From Aldrovandia affinis (Eukaryota > Chordata > Actinopteri > Notacanthiformes > Halosauridae): DNA of 64,000 nt. Below, piece by piece: positions 45,002 to 57,179 of this stretch. Below the pieces are notes generated by a model, which saw only the letters and a program-made list of their open reading frames with translations, searched no databases and had not been told where the DNA came from. The stretch lies in the NCBI GenBank assembly GCA_029706075.1, contig JAINUG010000174.1, positions 682,001 to 746,000 of the forward strand, read 5' to 3'. Position numbers and translations under genes: made by a program. Each line of letters opens with the position of its first letter. Position 1 is the first letter of the stretch.

Positions 45002-45007
45002 TTTATT
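45002..45007 (-). terminator. Poly(A) signal of the PLP1-family gene
   Basis: TTTATT on plus is AATAAA on the gene strand, 1.5 kb past the stop. A second candidate lies at 45302-45307. The 3'UTR (about 44985-46506) has no other feature. Confidence 0.45.
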
Positions 45008-46506
45008 TAAAAAGACGCAGTTATACAGAAAGCACTTACACTAGCCACTAATGGTAAAATCACAGTGAAAAAATTGTATGCTGGGATGCAGTTTAAATAC
45101 GATTACATCACACATTACAGAAGTGCACTTCATTACAACCTACCTACATTTAAGGGAGTTAAACATCACAGCTGCCGATATGTAGCGCTACAGGATTTCG
45201 GTGCAAACAGCCCTTAAAGTGGTTTGATTCATCAACAATTTATATAGTTACATCATCGGAGTCAGGAGCTCTTCAATGCCTGGTACAAAAATAGACTGGA
45301 TTTTATTTCCCCCCTTTTCTTTTGACTGCTAAGGATCTACCTAAAGAACAGAAAGCACTGCCTACACATGTGTCCGTATGCCTCGGTGTTAAGAGAAAGG
45401 AGGTAAGATGGCTAATCCCATCCCCTCCCCCACTCCCTTGTTTCTCCGTCCCTCTCCCTCAAACTGTCACCATAACAAGGGGTTTGATTCCAACATTGTG
45501 CCTGTTGGAGAAGAGCTCCATTCAGCTTTACTGAAAGGTTTCAGCCCCTCTTTGTCTACGGGCTCTTTCCCACTGACCCTCATGCGGAGCCCAGTGACAG
45601 GCTGGTCATGGGACACCCCCTACAACTGCCCCTCGGACTGGAGACGCCCTGCCCCATTGTGGGAGCCCCTCGAAGGATCGCAGGAGGCTGTGAGAAGTGA
45701 TCTGGGGTCAGGATCAGACTGCAAACACAGCCTCGTCTGCCGCCATGGCAACCAGATGTGAGCGATGCCATAGCAACCAAAGTTCACTACTGAGTTTTTC
45801 TTTTGTGCATGTGTGTATGTGCGAGTGTGTGTGTGTGAGACCATGAATTTTGGACATTTAATCTGCTCCCATTTGTCAACTTATTGTTTCTGTTACATCT
45901 TTTTTTTCTATTTCAATAATACATTCATGGTTTGTGGCACAAAAGTCTTGTCAATGGTCAGTTTTCCCCACAAATGTGAGGTACTGACAGAGGCGATCAT
46001 TTAGCAATATTCACAGAGGAAACAAAGAGAGAGGACAAGAAGGAGACAGACAACACCCTTCGACTAACAGCAGAGGCAACATGACCGAACCAAAAGAGAA
46101 GTGTTTAAAATCGTAAAACAATAAAACAAGAATTAAAAGCAGCATCCACAGAAGAGGAGGACATCACTGCCTCCAAAACGCACTCTCCAGCATCACCGTC
46201 CATAGCGAGCAGACATTAAAACCCAGGGGAGCGGGAGGGGGGTGATGATGGAGGGGGTCTTATATGAAGCCATAGAGGGCAGGAGGTGCTCATCGCGCAG
46301 CTTGCTCTTCCAAGTGAGTCACAATTCAACTACACAAGTGTGGGAGTACCCCTTGAGAATTCTAATGCAATAGTCCCATGTGTAGACGTTTGAGGCTGTG
46401 AAGGAGGGGCGTGAGAATTTGGCAGTTCCCCTCCCCGTGTTGGGCTCGTCAGTAGGAGAGTGAAGACCAGGGCAGCGCATCAGGAAAGAGGAACGGGACG
46501 GAGACC

Positions 46507-49500
46507 CTAACACCGCGTGCCTATGCCCTTCCGGCCCAGATACCTCAGCACAGCAAAGTTATAGGTGGTGGAGATCATGTAGGTGAGCTAAATAAAGAGA
46601 AAGAGTGAGAGAGAGAGAGAGAGAGAAATGGACAGAAAACAAGGGGAGTGGTGAAAGTTGCCTTGATACCCGGAGCACCAAAACTACTACTAGCCAGCAG
46701 GAGTCTAGTAGACGAATCCCAAAAGTAGGCACTGATGCTGGCAATCCGCAATACACATCAAAACCATGTGAAGGTTTTTCTTGATGTTTTCATTTTTGTA
46801 TATAAATATTTTTCTCAGTGACCATCTAAATTATACTATGAAATGCAAAAATGCAACACTCAATTTTCAGGAAAGGACACATTGTGGGTTAAATTCTGGG
46901 CCAACAAGTCCACATTCTCATGGCAGGTTGCATGCATTCATCCGCCTGAGGACTGAGAATTGTAATACCCCCCCCCCCCCAGCCCACAAAGAAAGATCAC
47001 ATCACAAACATCACACGGGCCAAAGCACATTACCAATACAACAAGCCTACAATTTTCCCAGAGCTGCAGCAGCGACACAGACAGACATTAAATTCCTCTA
47101 CGCCCACACTAAAAGGAGTCACATGCCGCATCACCATTGTTTTCGCTGCAGCACTCTGGCCTGGCAAACTCGGCGTCCAACTTACCAGTGCCAGGAGTGT
47201 GATCCCTGCTCCGGCGAAGGCGGCTATGTAGAGGTCGTAGGTCAGGGAGAACTGCAATGGCAAAAGAGCACGGAGTCAGTACCGCCCTGCGTCTTGGGGG
47301 GGAGCGCATGACAATTGGTGCATTATCCCTTTCCCCATATGGCCTGTGGTGGGACTCAACGACGCGGTCACACGGAGGAGCCTTTTGTTCGTCCTCACCT
47401 CCCTCGTTTGGCAAACGGTCGATAGGGTCATCCCGCAAGCTTTTCCCGGGATTGCGTTCCAGGGCAGCAGTCCTGAGGGAGATCAATACAGACAATCCTA
47501 AATTCCCTCCCCTTCTCCAAAGTTCCCACATTGGCCTTCTGGCCGGTTGGCATAAAAGCAGTCAGCACTGCAGAGGTCACTGGTGCCCTTGAGACATGTC
47601 AGATTGACAAAATGACCAAAAGTCAATTATTGGTCATTTAGCATATATGATTATCGTGAACATATGGAGTGTATGTTATTGGAGGTTGATATTAACATTT
47701 CTGATAGATAATTATTTGAAATGAACATAAGGGCAAGTATTTAGTTGGATGTACAAAGAACACCCCAAGTTGGTATGTCCAACAACATACTTCCTTTATT
47801 TTGTCAAAGAACTACCTCAGGGTCATATATGCCATGCCGTGTTAAGTCAAAATATCAGCCTGGCTGCAATAAGGGTGGTCTGAGAAGGGCAAACAGTGAT
47901 GTGTGAACAGATTTCAGACAGACAGGGCACACAAGACCAGAATCCACACTCCACAGTGAGAGACGTGGGGACGGAAGAGGCCGCTGGGCTTGCGGTTTGT
48001 CCGTACCGTACTGTCTGACGTCTATGCACAGCTGGTTGATGCTGGTGGCCGTCTCGGACAGGACGTCGATGGTGTGGCACGTGGAGGTCATGTTGTAGAA
48101 GAAGTAGACGGGCAGTGCGGCGATGGCGAAAACCAGCAGCCACACGACGGCCAGGACGTAGGTCACCACGATGAACTGAGAGAGGGAGCTTATGGTCACA
48201 ATCTATGCACACATTCAACTTCATGACCTTTCCCCCTCCTCTATCAAAAGCACAAGCACACATGGCCTGGCTCGGGAGATAGGAGACTGAACCCCAAATC
48301 AGGTGTAGCTCCACCCTTAATTCACAGCAGACAGTCCCAATCTCATTAGAATCAGGTTAGTGCACAGACTAGAACCAGCTGTTGGTGGTACGCTAAACTG
48401 CTTATCGTAAGACATGGAATGGAATAGCTATGCATTAGGAATGCCATTCCCATCTCTGGAGCTATGATCAATTATCAGTGGCACACCAATTTAATTGTCT
48501 TTCCCAATAGTCTTTCCTCACTTCCTACCCTCGTCTCTTTTTCCTCATCAATTTCAATAAACTTCAGAAGGAGACAAGGATAGAGGACGAGTGAACGAGA
48601 TGTGCTGGGAAGAAATGGGACACCCGACACACACCCGCACCACCTGATGTGACAGTGATAAGCGATAACATCGATCCAAGCCGCATGTCTAGAAGTGCCG
48701 CTTAACCGTAGGACCGAATCATTGCCCGCATTACATATAGGCTACAGAAAGTTTTTGAATAAATTCCTTCTAAAATGAATGAAATTTCCCTGTATTTTAG
48801 TACATATGCTTCACTATTGATGAACAGCATGCAATAAATGATTAATATATCAAGGTGTCTATTTTGGTTTATTTTAGGATTCACCCAAAGACAGCTCTGT
48901 TCTAAACATGCAATTCTTATTTATATATCAACATCTTTTTTCATATATTTATTTCATGCGTTAATTACTTGGAAAGTAATGTATAATGTAGTATAAGGAC
49001 AATTATAGTTCTGCCTCAAGTTGATTCCTGCTTGTGTTATCAAGGGTCACTGCAGGTGTTTCCCTGTCCAATTCCACCCTTCTTATCATGCATAGACGTC
49101 TGGTGGGAAGGCATTGGTCAGTCTTCACACGGTGCTGAAAAACTCGTCCATAAAGGAAGGGCCCTTTGCTGGAGAGTTTTACAGCGTTGTGGGATGTCCT
49201 AGGTCGCAATGCCTTTGATCGGACATGGATCAATGTTATCAGCATTGTGTCAGGTGATGTAGGAGTGTGTAGGGTGTCCCATTTCCTTCCACTGAATCTC
49301 TGCTACATGATAACAAAAACTCCCCCCTCCCCCATTTCCCTCCTCCTCTATCCCGTATCTCCTCCCCTCCTCTACTTACGACACACACCGTGAAGTAGAA
49401 TGAGAAGAAGACGACGAAGGTAGGGAATGAGGAAATGAGGTAACGAGGAACAGGTATCGGGATGCAGAAAAATTGTTGACGGAGAGCAAATTCTTCTGAT

Positions 49501-52500
49501 TGGCTTGTGAAAGACAGTGATTGGCATCGCACGGCAGCTCCATCTACTATGGGGTTTATAAACCCTCACTTCTCCTCCCAGCCCACCATCTGGACAGGGC
49601 CCGGGGCCCCCGGGTGTCCTCTCTCTCACCGTGGTGCTGAGGCAGCGGCCGCACACCGTGCTGCGGAACTCCCCGAAGGTCTGCTTCACGGCACTGGTGG
49701 TGTAGAAGCCCTCGGCCAGCAACAGGATGCAATAAAGGAAGAAGAAGGAAGCCAGGCCGTAGATAATGTACTGGAAATACTGGATACTGCAGGGCATGGA
49801 GGGAAGGAAGGAAGGAAGGAAGGAAGGAAGGAAGACATCACAGGATTAATAAGATCAAGACAATGCACACAAACTGTTCACGTCACAGTGAGACACTTTC
49901 AGCACCGTTCAGTTCGGCGATACATATGGCACTGTGGAGGGAGGCGAAAATAACTAGGCTTGTAACCTGAAGATTATAAGATCAAGTGCCCAGGTTTGAC
50001 TCTACTGTTGTACTGTGTCAAACATCCAGGTGTGTGAATGAGTAATGCGGCGGTGTATGCTGCCCTAGATAAGGGCATCTGCAGCGAGAGGGGGAAAAAG
50101 CATATCCCATATGCTAGTTTTTTTTTTATAGACATTTTGCATTCAATGCTTGGTGCAGGTGTTAGGGACAGGTGTTAGGGCAGGTGAGGGACTCACAGGT
50201 AGGCCAGGGTGATGTAGTCCTGCATGTTGCGGGCGAAGTACGTCTCGATCAGCCGCTCGGTCTCCGTCAGTGCCTGGTGCCCGCAGCCGCAGAACAGCGC
50301 GATGCCCGAGAAGCACAGCAGGGTGGCCACCAGTGAGGTGTAGGGCACCCCTCCCAGACAGCGCACGCAGCAGTCATAGCAACCTGGGGGTCACGGCGAA
50401 AAAGCCATTCCACGTCAACGCACCCCACAACAAGCAGCGTCCGCCACTTACACGACAAAGAAAAGGGGAAAGAGAGAGAGAGACAGGAAAAAGACCACAC
50501 CACACAACAAAACATTGATCGCTCTTGCGAGGTACATTGCTGCGGAGAACTTTAAACCAAGGCTAGCTACTTCACTCTGATCCCAGGCTTGCAAAGTTCT
50601 CTCTCATTCAGCCAACTCTCCCAGAGTTCAGTATGGAAGCTATGGTCGTCGAATCGAGACGAAGAATAGTTGATGGTTGGTTTGGTGGTTTGGCACACAG
50701 CTGGAGAGAAATCCTGTGTCCCACCAGGACCAGGGTCAAGAAGCCATGCGTGGTACTGATCCAATCTGATGGGCGCAAATGGCTGGGGGCAAACCCAGCA
50801 CACAGCAGCACATCCTGAACACATAACCCCCTCCGCCACCCACCACCCGCTCTGCACAGCTGTTTGATAAGCGGTTCCTGTGGAAACCGAGCTACAGAAG
50901 ACGTGGCTGCATTACATGATCGAGGCGAAGGCTTGTCCAACTGGGCAAGCAGAACGCCCGACCTTGCATCTGGGTCATCTGGTTTGGTCAATCCTTTATC
51001 GCTTTCCATCTCATGGGCCAAGAAGAGAAATAAAAAGAGCAGCAACAGCAAAAATAACCCTCGTAAAAAACAACGCTGATTATTATCGGGTTCCTTGGAT
51101 CGAATGTCCTCTCTTCATCCCGTGTTCATGCGCATCCACATCCGCGGCTCTCTGTGACAGCGGCCTTCACACCACCCGTCTCTCTGCACCCGTCACAGTG
51201 CTCTTATGCGCTCATTGAACAGGCTCTCTCTCCCAGAATGCCTGGCAATGGGGCGGGGGCGATCACGGACGTTAGCCTGTACCAATAGCAACCCTGCCCC
51301 ACTCCATCAATGGCATCCTCACAGCACAGGGGGAGAGTGTGAGAAAAGATGGGAGGCGACACGACCCTGGGAGAGAACCTCCTTTTGTGGCAGGGGGAGA
51401 CAATGGCCTTTGTCTCGGTGCATTATGGGGGGAACAAGGGTCAGCAATGTCAAGTAAACAAAAGGCCAGGGCCTGCCTCCCTCCTGCATGCCGGCGAACA
51501 AATGCACTTTTGAGCGGCTTGTGAGGGGCAGGACTGGCAACGTCACTGACAACTGACATTCCCAGTGTGCAGATGGATCGGGACTGGTACAGCTACAGTT
51601 GGCACTGCTCCTTGTAGGGGTGGAGCCCCCCTGAAACATGTGCAGATAGCATTTACCAGGGCCTCTGGGTAGACCACTCTTCCAAAATGGCATAATCAGT
51701 ATGAGGAACACGTTCTCGATACCCAACATCAAAATGGCAGATAGTTTATTATCCATTATGATTGAGCTGGGAAAGACTGTGTAGAGCTGTGATGAAAAGC
51801 AAGACAACACACACTTGACGTACAAAACATCTCATCAACGTGGCACACATAACCTTTGATTAGATGGATGGTACACCAGGTGTCCCATCACAGAACTCAA
51901 GGCACAAAAAGGTGTTTGAATAAATGCCGGTATAAAAATGAGAACGGGATATATATTTTTAAAAAAATATATATATAAATAAATCAATCAATAAATCAAC
52001 AGCAGAAGGGTTAACCATTTCAAAAGTTAGTCACACCATGCTTTTGATTTAACACCTGACAGCTAGAATGAAAAACTCATCTGACCTTTATATTGATATA
52101 CATTGACCTCTGAGGCATTGACGAGATGCAGACGATAAATGCGACTAATTTAAAATCAAGAATGACTATTTTTATTTTAAGTAGAACCTTTTCAAACAAC
52201 CTATGCACCTATGTTTACCCGTTCACCACAACTTTCTGATTAGTTAAAAATAGTGTATTTATAGTATCCATTTAAATCAGGCATCATCCACAACTTCAAA
52301 ACCAGTCTCGTCAAGACTTGCGGGGAAAACTCTCAACAATAAGCCGGAGTTGCACTACAAAGGACAAACTTTCATGAGCGTGCAGTTTTACTCATTTACT
52401 CAAACCGGCGGGCCTTAATGCACGAAAACTTTGAAAAATAAACCAGCCAAGTTCATAGGACTGCTGCTGTTTATCTGTTTTGCACTAACCCAACACATAT

Positions 52501-52596
52501 AAGAATGCACACACTAAGCAGTAAACGGTTATACACTTTTTAGGTGCATTTCATTAGCATAAATATACATTTTTGGACAGCCATTTACTTACCCAT
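46507..52596 (-). CDS. PLP1: DM20-type myelin proteolipid protein (PLP1 family), 7 exons
   Basis: Coding exons are 52596-52593 (ATG plus G), 50383-50197, 49786-49630, 48175-48007, 47472-47399, 47251-47186 and 46587-46507. Their lengths of 187, 157, 169, 74 and 66 for exons 2-6 equal my recollection of human PLP1 (exon 3 without its 3B part). They splice to 245 residues; human DM20 has 242. Features are an N-terminal acylatable cysteine cluster ([10 protein letters not shown]), four membrane segments ([74 protein letters not shown]) and extracellular cysteines in the last loop (GKACG, VCQT). LIETYF in loop 1 and the end [18 protein letters not shown] point to PLP1 rather than GPM6A or GPM6B. 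The protein packs CNS myelin and is made in oligodendrocytes. Which teleost paralogue this is (plp1a or plp1b) I leave open; the sequence looks plp1b-like. Confidence 0.93.
49803..49836. repeat. (GGAA)n microsatellite
   Basis: GGAAGGAAGG run of about 34 bases immediately 5' (in gene direction) of PLP exon 3. Confidence 0.95.
49945..50090 (+). repeat. Worn HE1/V-SINE-like SINE
   Basis: CTTGTAACCTGAAGATTATA then AGATCAAGTGCCCAGG resembles the A/B-box region of the 5351 copy, and CCCTAGATAAGGGCATCTGC resembles its tail. It lies in PLP intron 2, 105 bases from exon 2. Confidence 0.55.
50465..52590. other. PLP first intron: no other feature recognised
   Basis: No exon, RNA gene or clear repeat is supported here beyond an AT-rich stretch near 51950-51990. 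Mammalian Plp1 has enhancer elements in this intron, so regulatory sequence is likely, but I cannot point to a site. Confidence 0.5.
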
Positions 52597-52773
52597 TTTT
52601 GAGTGTATGATGTTATTGCCGGTTTTGCTCGCCTCTACACCGGAGTCTATTCCAAGGATAATACGCGCGATTCGTCCGCAACTCTACACTATCAATCTCA
52701 CTCGCTCTTCTGTTTCACCAACAATGAACAGACTCCGGCGATCGCTGAGAGTCGAATCTTAAAGACACAATGT

Positions 52774-53418
52774 CGCTTTTCAATGGACTGCCGGCCCACA
52801 CTAGAACAGCCCGGGTTCAAGACGGGGAACAAAAGCGGGGTCAAGGTCTCTTGCGCCTCGAAAAAATTACTCAGTTCATTGTAAGTAACCAGCAGCACGC
52901 CTATTTGCATACGGTGCTTCGCCAACCATTATTCTATTAAAAACAAAACTGGAAAATTAAAAGTATTTGTGCAATTCAGTTGTTCAAGGAACAATTTACA
53001 CACTGTTTACCGCGATAGAACTCATTTTCGTCCTATTACATATTGCTGAACCGTTTTCAATGGCATCCGTACAGTATTGCATATTGGTTATTGGATACAT
53101 TTATACTTCCTTTTAGTGGATAATATTCCGCTTGTTTTATTTGATTCCACAGTGGGATTCGCATGGACTTTGCTTACTCCTGTTACAGGATGTGCATACG
53201 TCTGTCGAGATGTGGTGGGCACACTGTTCCGTATTTACAGGTTTGTGTGTCCTCCAAATAGCCTGGCTCAATTAGCTAATTATCTGTATACACCAATGCC
53301 GGTTCGCTCGTTGATTAGAACACAGTTTCATATAGGGACACAACAGTTTTCAACGACCATTCATCAGCTTCAAGAAATAGTAAAAATGACAGATGACATA
53401 AATGACAGGGCTGATTAA
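52774..53418 (+). other. Divergent transcript candidate next to the PLP promoter
   Basis: On the strand opposite PLP, an ATG in a reasonable context (ACACAATGTCG, near 52770) opens a frame (MSLFNGLPAHTRTARVQDG and on) that reaches a strong donor, TTCATT then GTAAGT, at 52880. An acceptor (TTTGATTCCACAG) follows at 53153 and another (CTCCTGTTACAG) at 53189. The longest frame there ends at 53418 with IHQLQEIVKMTDDIND but has no ATG at its start and does not join exon 1 in phase. It may be a noncoding divergent RNA or chance. Confidence 0.25.
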
Positions 53419-53439
53419 GTCATTAACAGCAGAAGGAGA

Positions 53440-53530
53440 ACATTTTATTTATTTATAAAGTGCTTTTCATTCATGGTACTCAAGACGCTTTCCGGATAAC
53501 ACAAAGGAGTAAAACAAAAAGGCAGTTTAA
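53440..53530 (+). repeat. Possible fish LINE/SINE fragment (AAAGTGCTTTTCATTCATGG)
   Basis: TTTATAAAGTGCTTTTCATT, then ACTCAAGACGCTTTCC, resembles a widespread fish repeat end with AAAGCGCTTTTCA and CTCAAAGCGCTTTACA. Only about 80 bases are readable. The rest up to 54200 is AT-rich and unassigned. Confidence 0.35.
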
Positions 53531-54199
53531 GCACAAGGCAATTATAAAAAGAGAAAACAATGCAGGATATGTAGAACAACAATTAAGGCAATAAAAATAG
53601 ATTAAAACTAAGAATCAGTAATGCAGCTAAAAGGACGGCAAACTGCTTAAATTGAAGTAAAAATAAACAGATTACTCATTTAGTTGCAATTTCAAAGGCA
53701 ATAAACTTGGAAAAGTGGTAAAAATCTCAAACGATGAGTCACAAGCTGAAATATTTCAACTGTCAAAATATAACTTGTGAAAATTAACTTTTTATTTGTT
53801 TTTAACTTAAGTTTTCAGTCCCTGCCCAGAGAGAATAGAAGCTGAAGGAAAAGTCCTCTCGTGACAGCCCGAAGCTGTTACATGCTTCAGAAATATTCAT
53901 TTCACAGATCCTAAACCATTCAAATAAGTCATTAGCTGCAAAAATACAAACTAAAAAAAAAACGGCTGTTGGCCGTCAAAAACATTTATAGTCTTTACTC
54001 CCCTCACAGTATTCAAAGCATGCCCTGTAAAATATTTAGACATGTTCAGCGATAAAATGTTTAAAAAAACATTAAGAAATTAATGTATTAAATAAAGATA
54101 ATATTAGAGCTGGCACGATAAAAAATGATGTGTTATCCGTTTTTTTAACAAAAATACCACATAAAAGGCTGACACGAGACATTATTTCCTGAGCATTTA

Positions 54200-56400
54200 T
54201 TTATTTTTTACCACATGATGTCACCCTTTGATCCTGGCTCACAATCACATTTACCCTGTAGTGACTTACATTCACTGTCAGAAGACTGGTCTGAGATGGC
54301 TCCTTTGTGCTACTTACTGAATCAGAAAGAAGAGACTGGGTCACATGCGTGCCACATTTTGGACACGATTTGCCAGATTCAGAGCGCCAAATGAGTGCGC
54401 TGCCTGCATCCACCCCGTGCACTGGGGTGCAGTGTTTTTTGTGTCACCCTTGTTTATTGTTCAGTCAGCGATGAGGATCGCAGCCTCGGGAACTCAGCTT
54501 CATCCAGCTCAGAGAGGGCCAGACTGGCCCTGTCTTGGGGTCAGAGGTCAAACAGGCTGCACCTTGGCTTTCCCCATGGTTCCCTTTCCTGAGGAACCCC
54601 ACATAGAAAGAGAAGGGTATCGCTGCATTGGGGGGCTGGGGTGGGGGGCATGTATGGGGCAGGGGTATCGAAGATAAAGAACAACAAAGAGACAACAAAT
54701 GGCATGCTAATGTCAATGACACTGATGATGCAGATTAGGATGGGGACAATGAGGCCAGTGTTATTCTACAGGGCCCTTGCCCCGCCTCCACCTCCGCCCC
54801 ATGGCTGCGACTGAGCTGCCTTTATGGCCCAGACTCAATGAGTCCAGTGTATGACCTCAGCCGCCACAGCTAGCGCCACACCAGTTTTTCTCCTCCACAA
54901 AAATGTTATTTTGTTTGACCAGCCAGCAGGAATAATGAGTTCAAACTTTCCATTTTTCCCCCAGATCAGTGCAACCAGGCTGATACAGATGAGAAATGAG
55001 GAATGGCGTAGAGCAAGAGTCTTGCGCCCTGAAATCAGCTGCAATGTCTCTGGGTTTACGGTTGACGTTTCTTTGAGGATAGCTGGACATATGGGCTATG
55101 AAGAGACAGACTGCAGCTCTTCCTAAGCGTTGAGGACACGTATGGCGCCTTGTTTACACTAACCCACAACCAGTTGCCCCTCAAGGTTCTCTGGATTTGG
55201 TGGTGTTTACATTATCTCCAGGCAGGCTTCAGCTCCAGCTGAAACTGGACTCTCTCTGATCACTTTCCCATATGATCCCCAACGTGGCCAAAAGTGAGCC
55301 GGAGCAGGAGCGGGCGTGCTTGAGGGTGGAATTGGGATGTTTGCATTCGTTCTCCATGGCTTATACATCCCAGAAATAAACAAAGTCTTTGCATTTTGCT
55401 GTAACTAATTAGTGCAAGAAACATTACACATCGAGGGAAAGGTGTAGAAAACCCCACGAGACAATGGGCACATTTATTACAAACTCCTGTTGTAATGAAT
55501 TAAGCTTCACCGACTATGCGAGAGTGAAGAGTACTTCTTGATATCTATCTGTATAGCCATAAGTGGAGGTGCTGATTGAAGCAGATATTCTATGTTGTTG
55601 ACTCCTGAGAAGGAACTGTGGGCAATCTGACTCAGTCAGGTCAAACTCATTAATTTAAGTATTGATGTATCTAATTGCCTAACAGGAAACCCTTAATTTC
55701 CTCTAATTAGCAGATTTACAGATTTCAGAACGTATTATTGGCCTGATAACACTGGAAGATTAATTTTATGCAATTGCATTGTGTAATCTTAACTTCGGGA
55801 TACTATAATTAAGGCATGGCAGCAGTGAATCAATAAGGGCACAATGCAGAAGTGCATACAAAAATATGTAGCTCAGCAGCAGCATAATGACTTAATCTCA
55901 GTATGTTTCATGTTCTTCCACTTTTCCATTTACATTTTCAAGCGCTTTCATAGTTGTGAACCTGAGAAGTGAGGCCAACTTGAACATGACTTGTGAGAAG
56001 GCATGTTAAGGCATTATGCTCCATTTATTTGAATGTCCACAGGGGGGCAGGCATTCTCTCCCAGTACAGTGCAGACACATACTATCAGCTTGAGGAGCAA
56101 ACAAAACTCCCCGCTGCCTGGTAAACTTAAATTTAAAAGGTCATGAATGTTACGTAAAGATCAATATTTCAAGATGAAATGGACAGCGTCCTCGGAGAGA
56201 AATAATTTTTATTGTGACATAAACCTTCATGGCATGTTCCCTGAGAGGAGAGCGGGGAAATAGAGGTGTATACAGTAATAGTTATTTCACAATTCTACAA
56301 TCTACCTGCATCTATGCGTACTGTAGTTACTATGTGCATGTTAAGTGTCATAGTGAGTTTCTCCCTTCTGTTAAGCAAGGGACGCACTCATCAAACAATT
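54200..56400. other. Spacer without recognised gene
   Basis: Several short open frames (for example 54345-54677) have no ATG-led conserved content and no matching splice context. I see no RNA gene, repeat or regulatory site that I can support. Confidence 0.5.
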
Positions 56401-56750
56401 GTTTTTTTTTCAGTGGCAAATTACACCCTCTATTTATTTCGATTTGCCCTCCCCACACAAACTTGCTGCCCGTCTCTACGCGGCAAGCTAATTCTCAGAG
56501 AGCAGTAAACTCTGCTTCCTTCGAGACGGAATTCGCCCACCCACGTTCTGGAGACATCCTTACGCGCTTCTCAGCTAGTTCGTGCCGGCTCACCCTCCCC
56601 CTCCCCTGGGACGGACAGCCAAACGTCGCCCCCAATCGGGGCTCTCCACCAGGGCTGGTCTGGTATGGTCAGGTTTCGAAACCACGACCATGATAGGCAA
56701 CTCACACTCGTAAATGAGTGTGTTAGACTGCTACGCTATCGGAGGCCCCC
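56401..56750 (-). repeat. tRNA-headed SINE, reverse (copy 4 of the AATTGG-tail family)
   Basis: On the minus strand it starts GGGGGCCTCCGATAGCGTAG, has a B-box-like GGTTTCGAAACC, then TTGGCTGTCCGTCCCAGGGG, and ends GAGGGTGTAATTTGCCACTG plus an A run. Body and tail match the 23541 copy. A terminal A run marks retroposition. Confidence 0.75.
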
Positions 56751-57179
56751 TCATCAAAACATTTAATGAATTATAATGAACAGTGTTTGAATTGCTTGTG
56801 CATGACAAGAAATCTTAATTTCTCAGTGGTCCACATAAATCTGTCTAAAACAGGGACAAGGATTTAACAAAAGGTTCTGCTCCATGGGCAATGTGACACA
56901 TAGCTTAAACAAGTCCTGCTTTTCGGGAACATTTGCTACTATCACTTTCTACCCATAAGTTCCAGTTGAACAGGAAAGCGCTGAGGCGGATTGGACCTGT
57001 GATTGTGGGGGTTGATGGTGGTTTAAGGAAACAGATTTGCATCAGCTAGAAGAGTGTTTATTCCAACCTGCTTGAGTCCTTTATTCTCATATTATTGTTG
57101 TGTTTAATCCGTGTCTGAGAACGGAACTCATTAGTTACATTCATAGATTTTGGGTAAAATCCAATATGAGACTAAGAAC

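Noticed and set aside
49239-49532. Extra PLP exon reading [14 protein letters not shown]
   Set aside because: It looks like a membrane helix and lies between exons 3 and 4, but exon 3 joins 48175-48007 in phase with the expected family sequence, and the stretch has no good acceptor.
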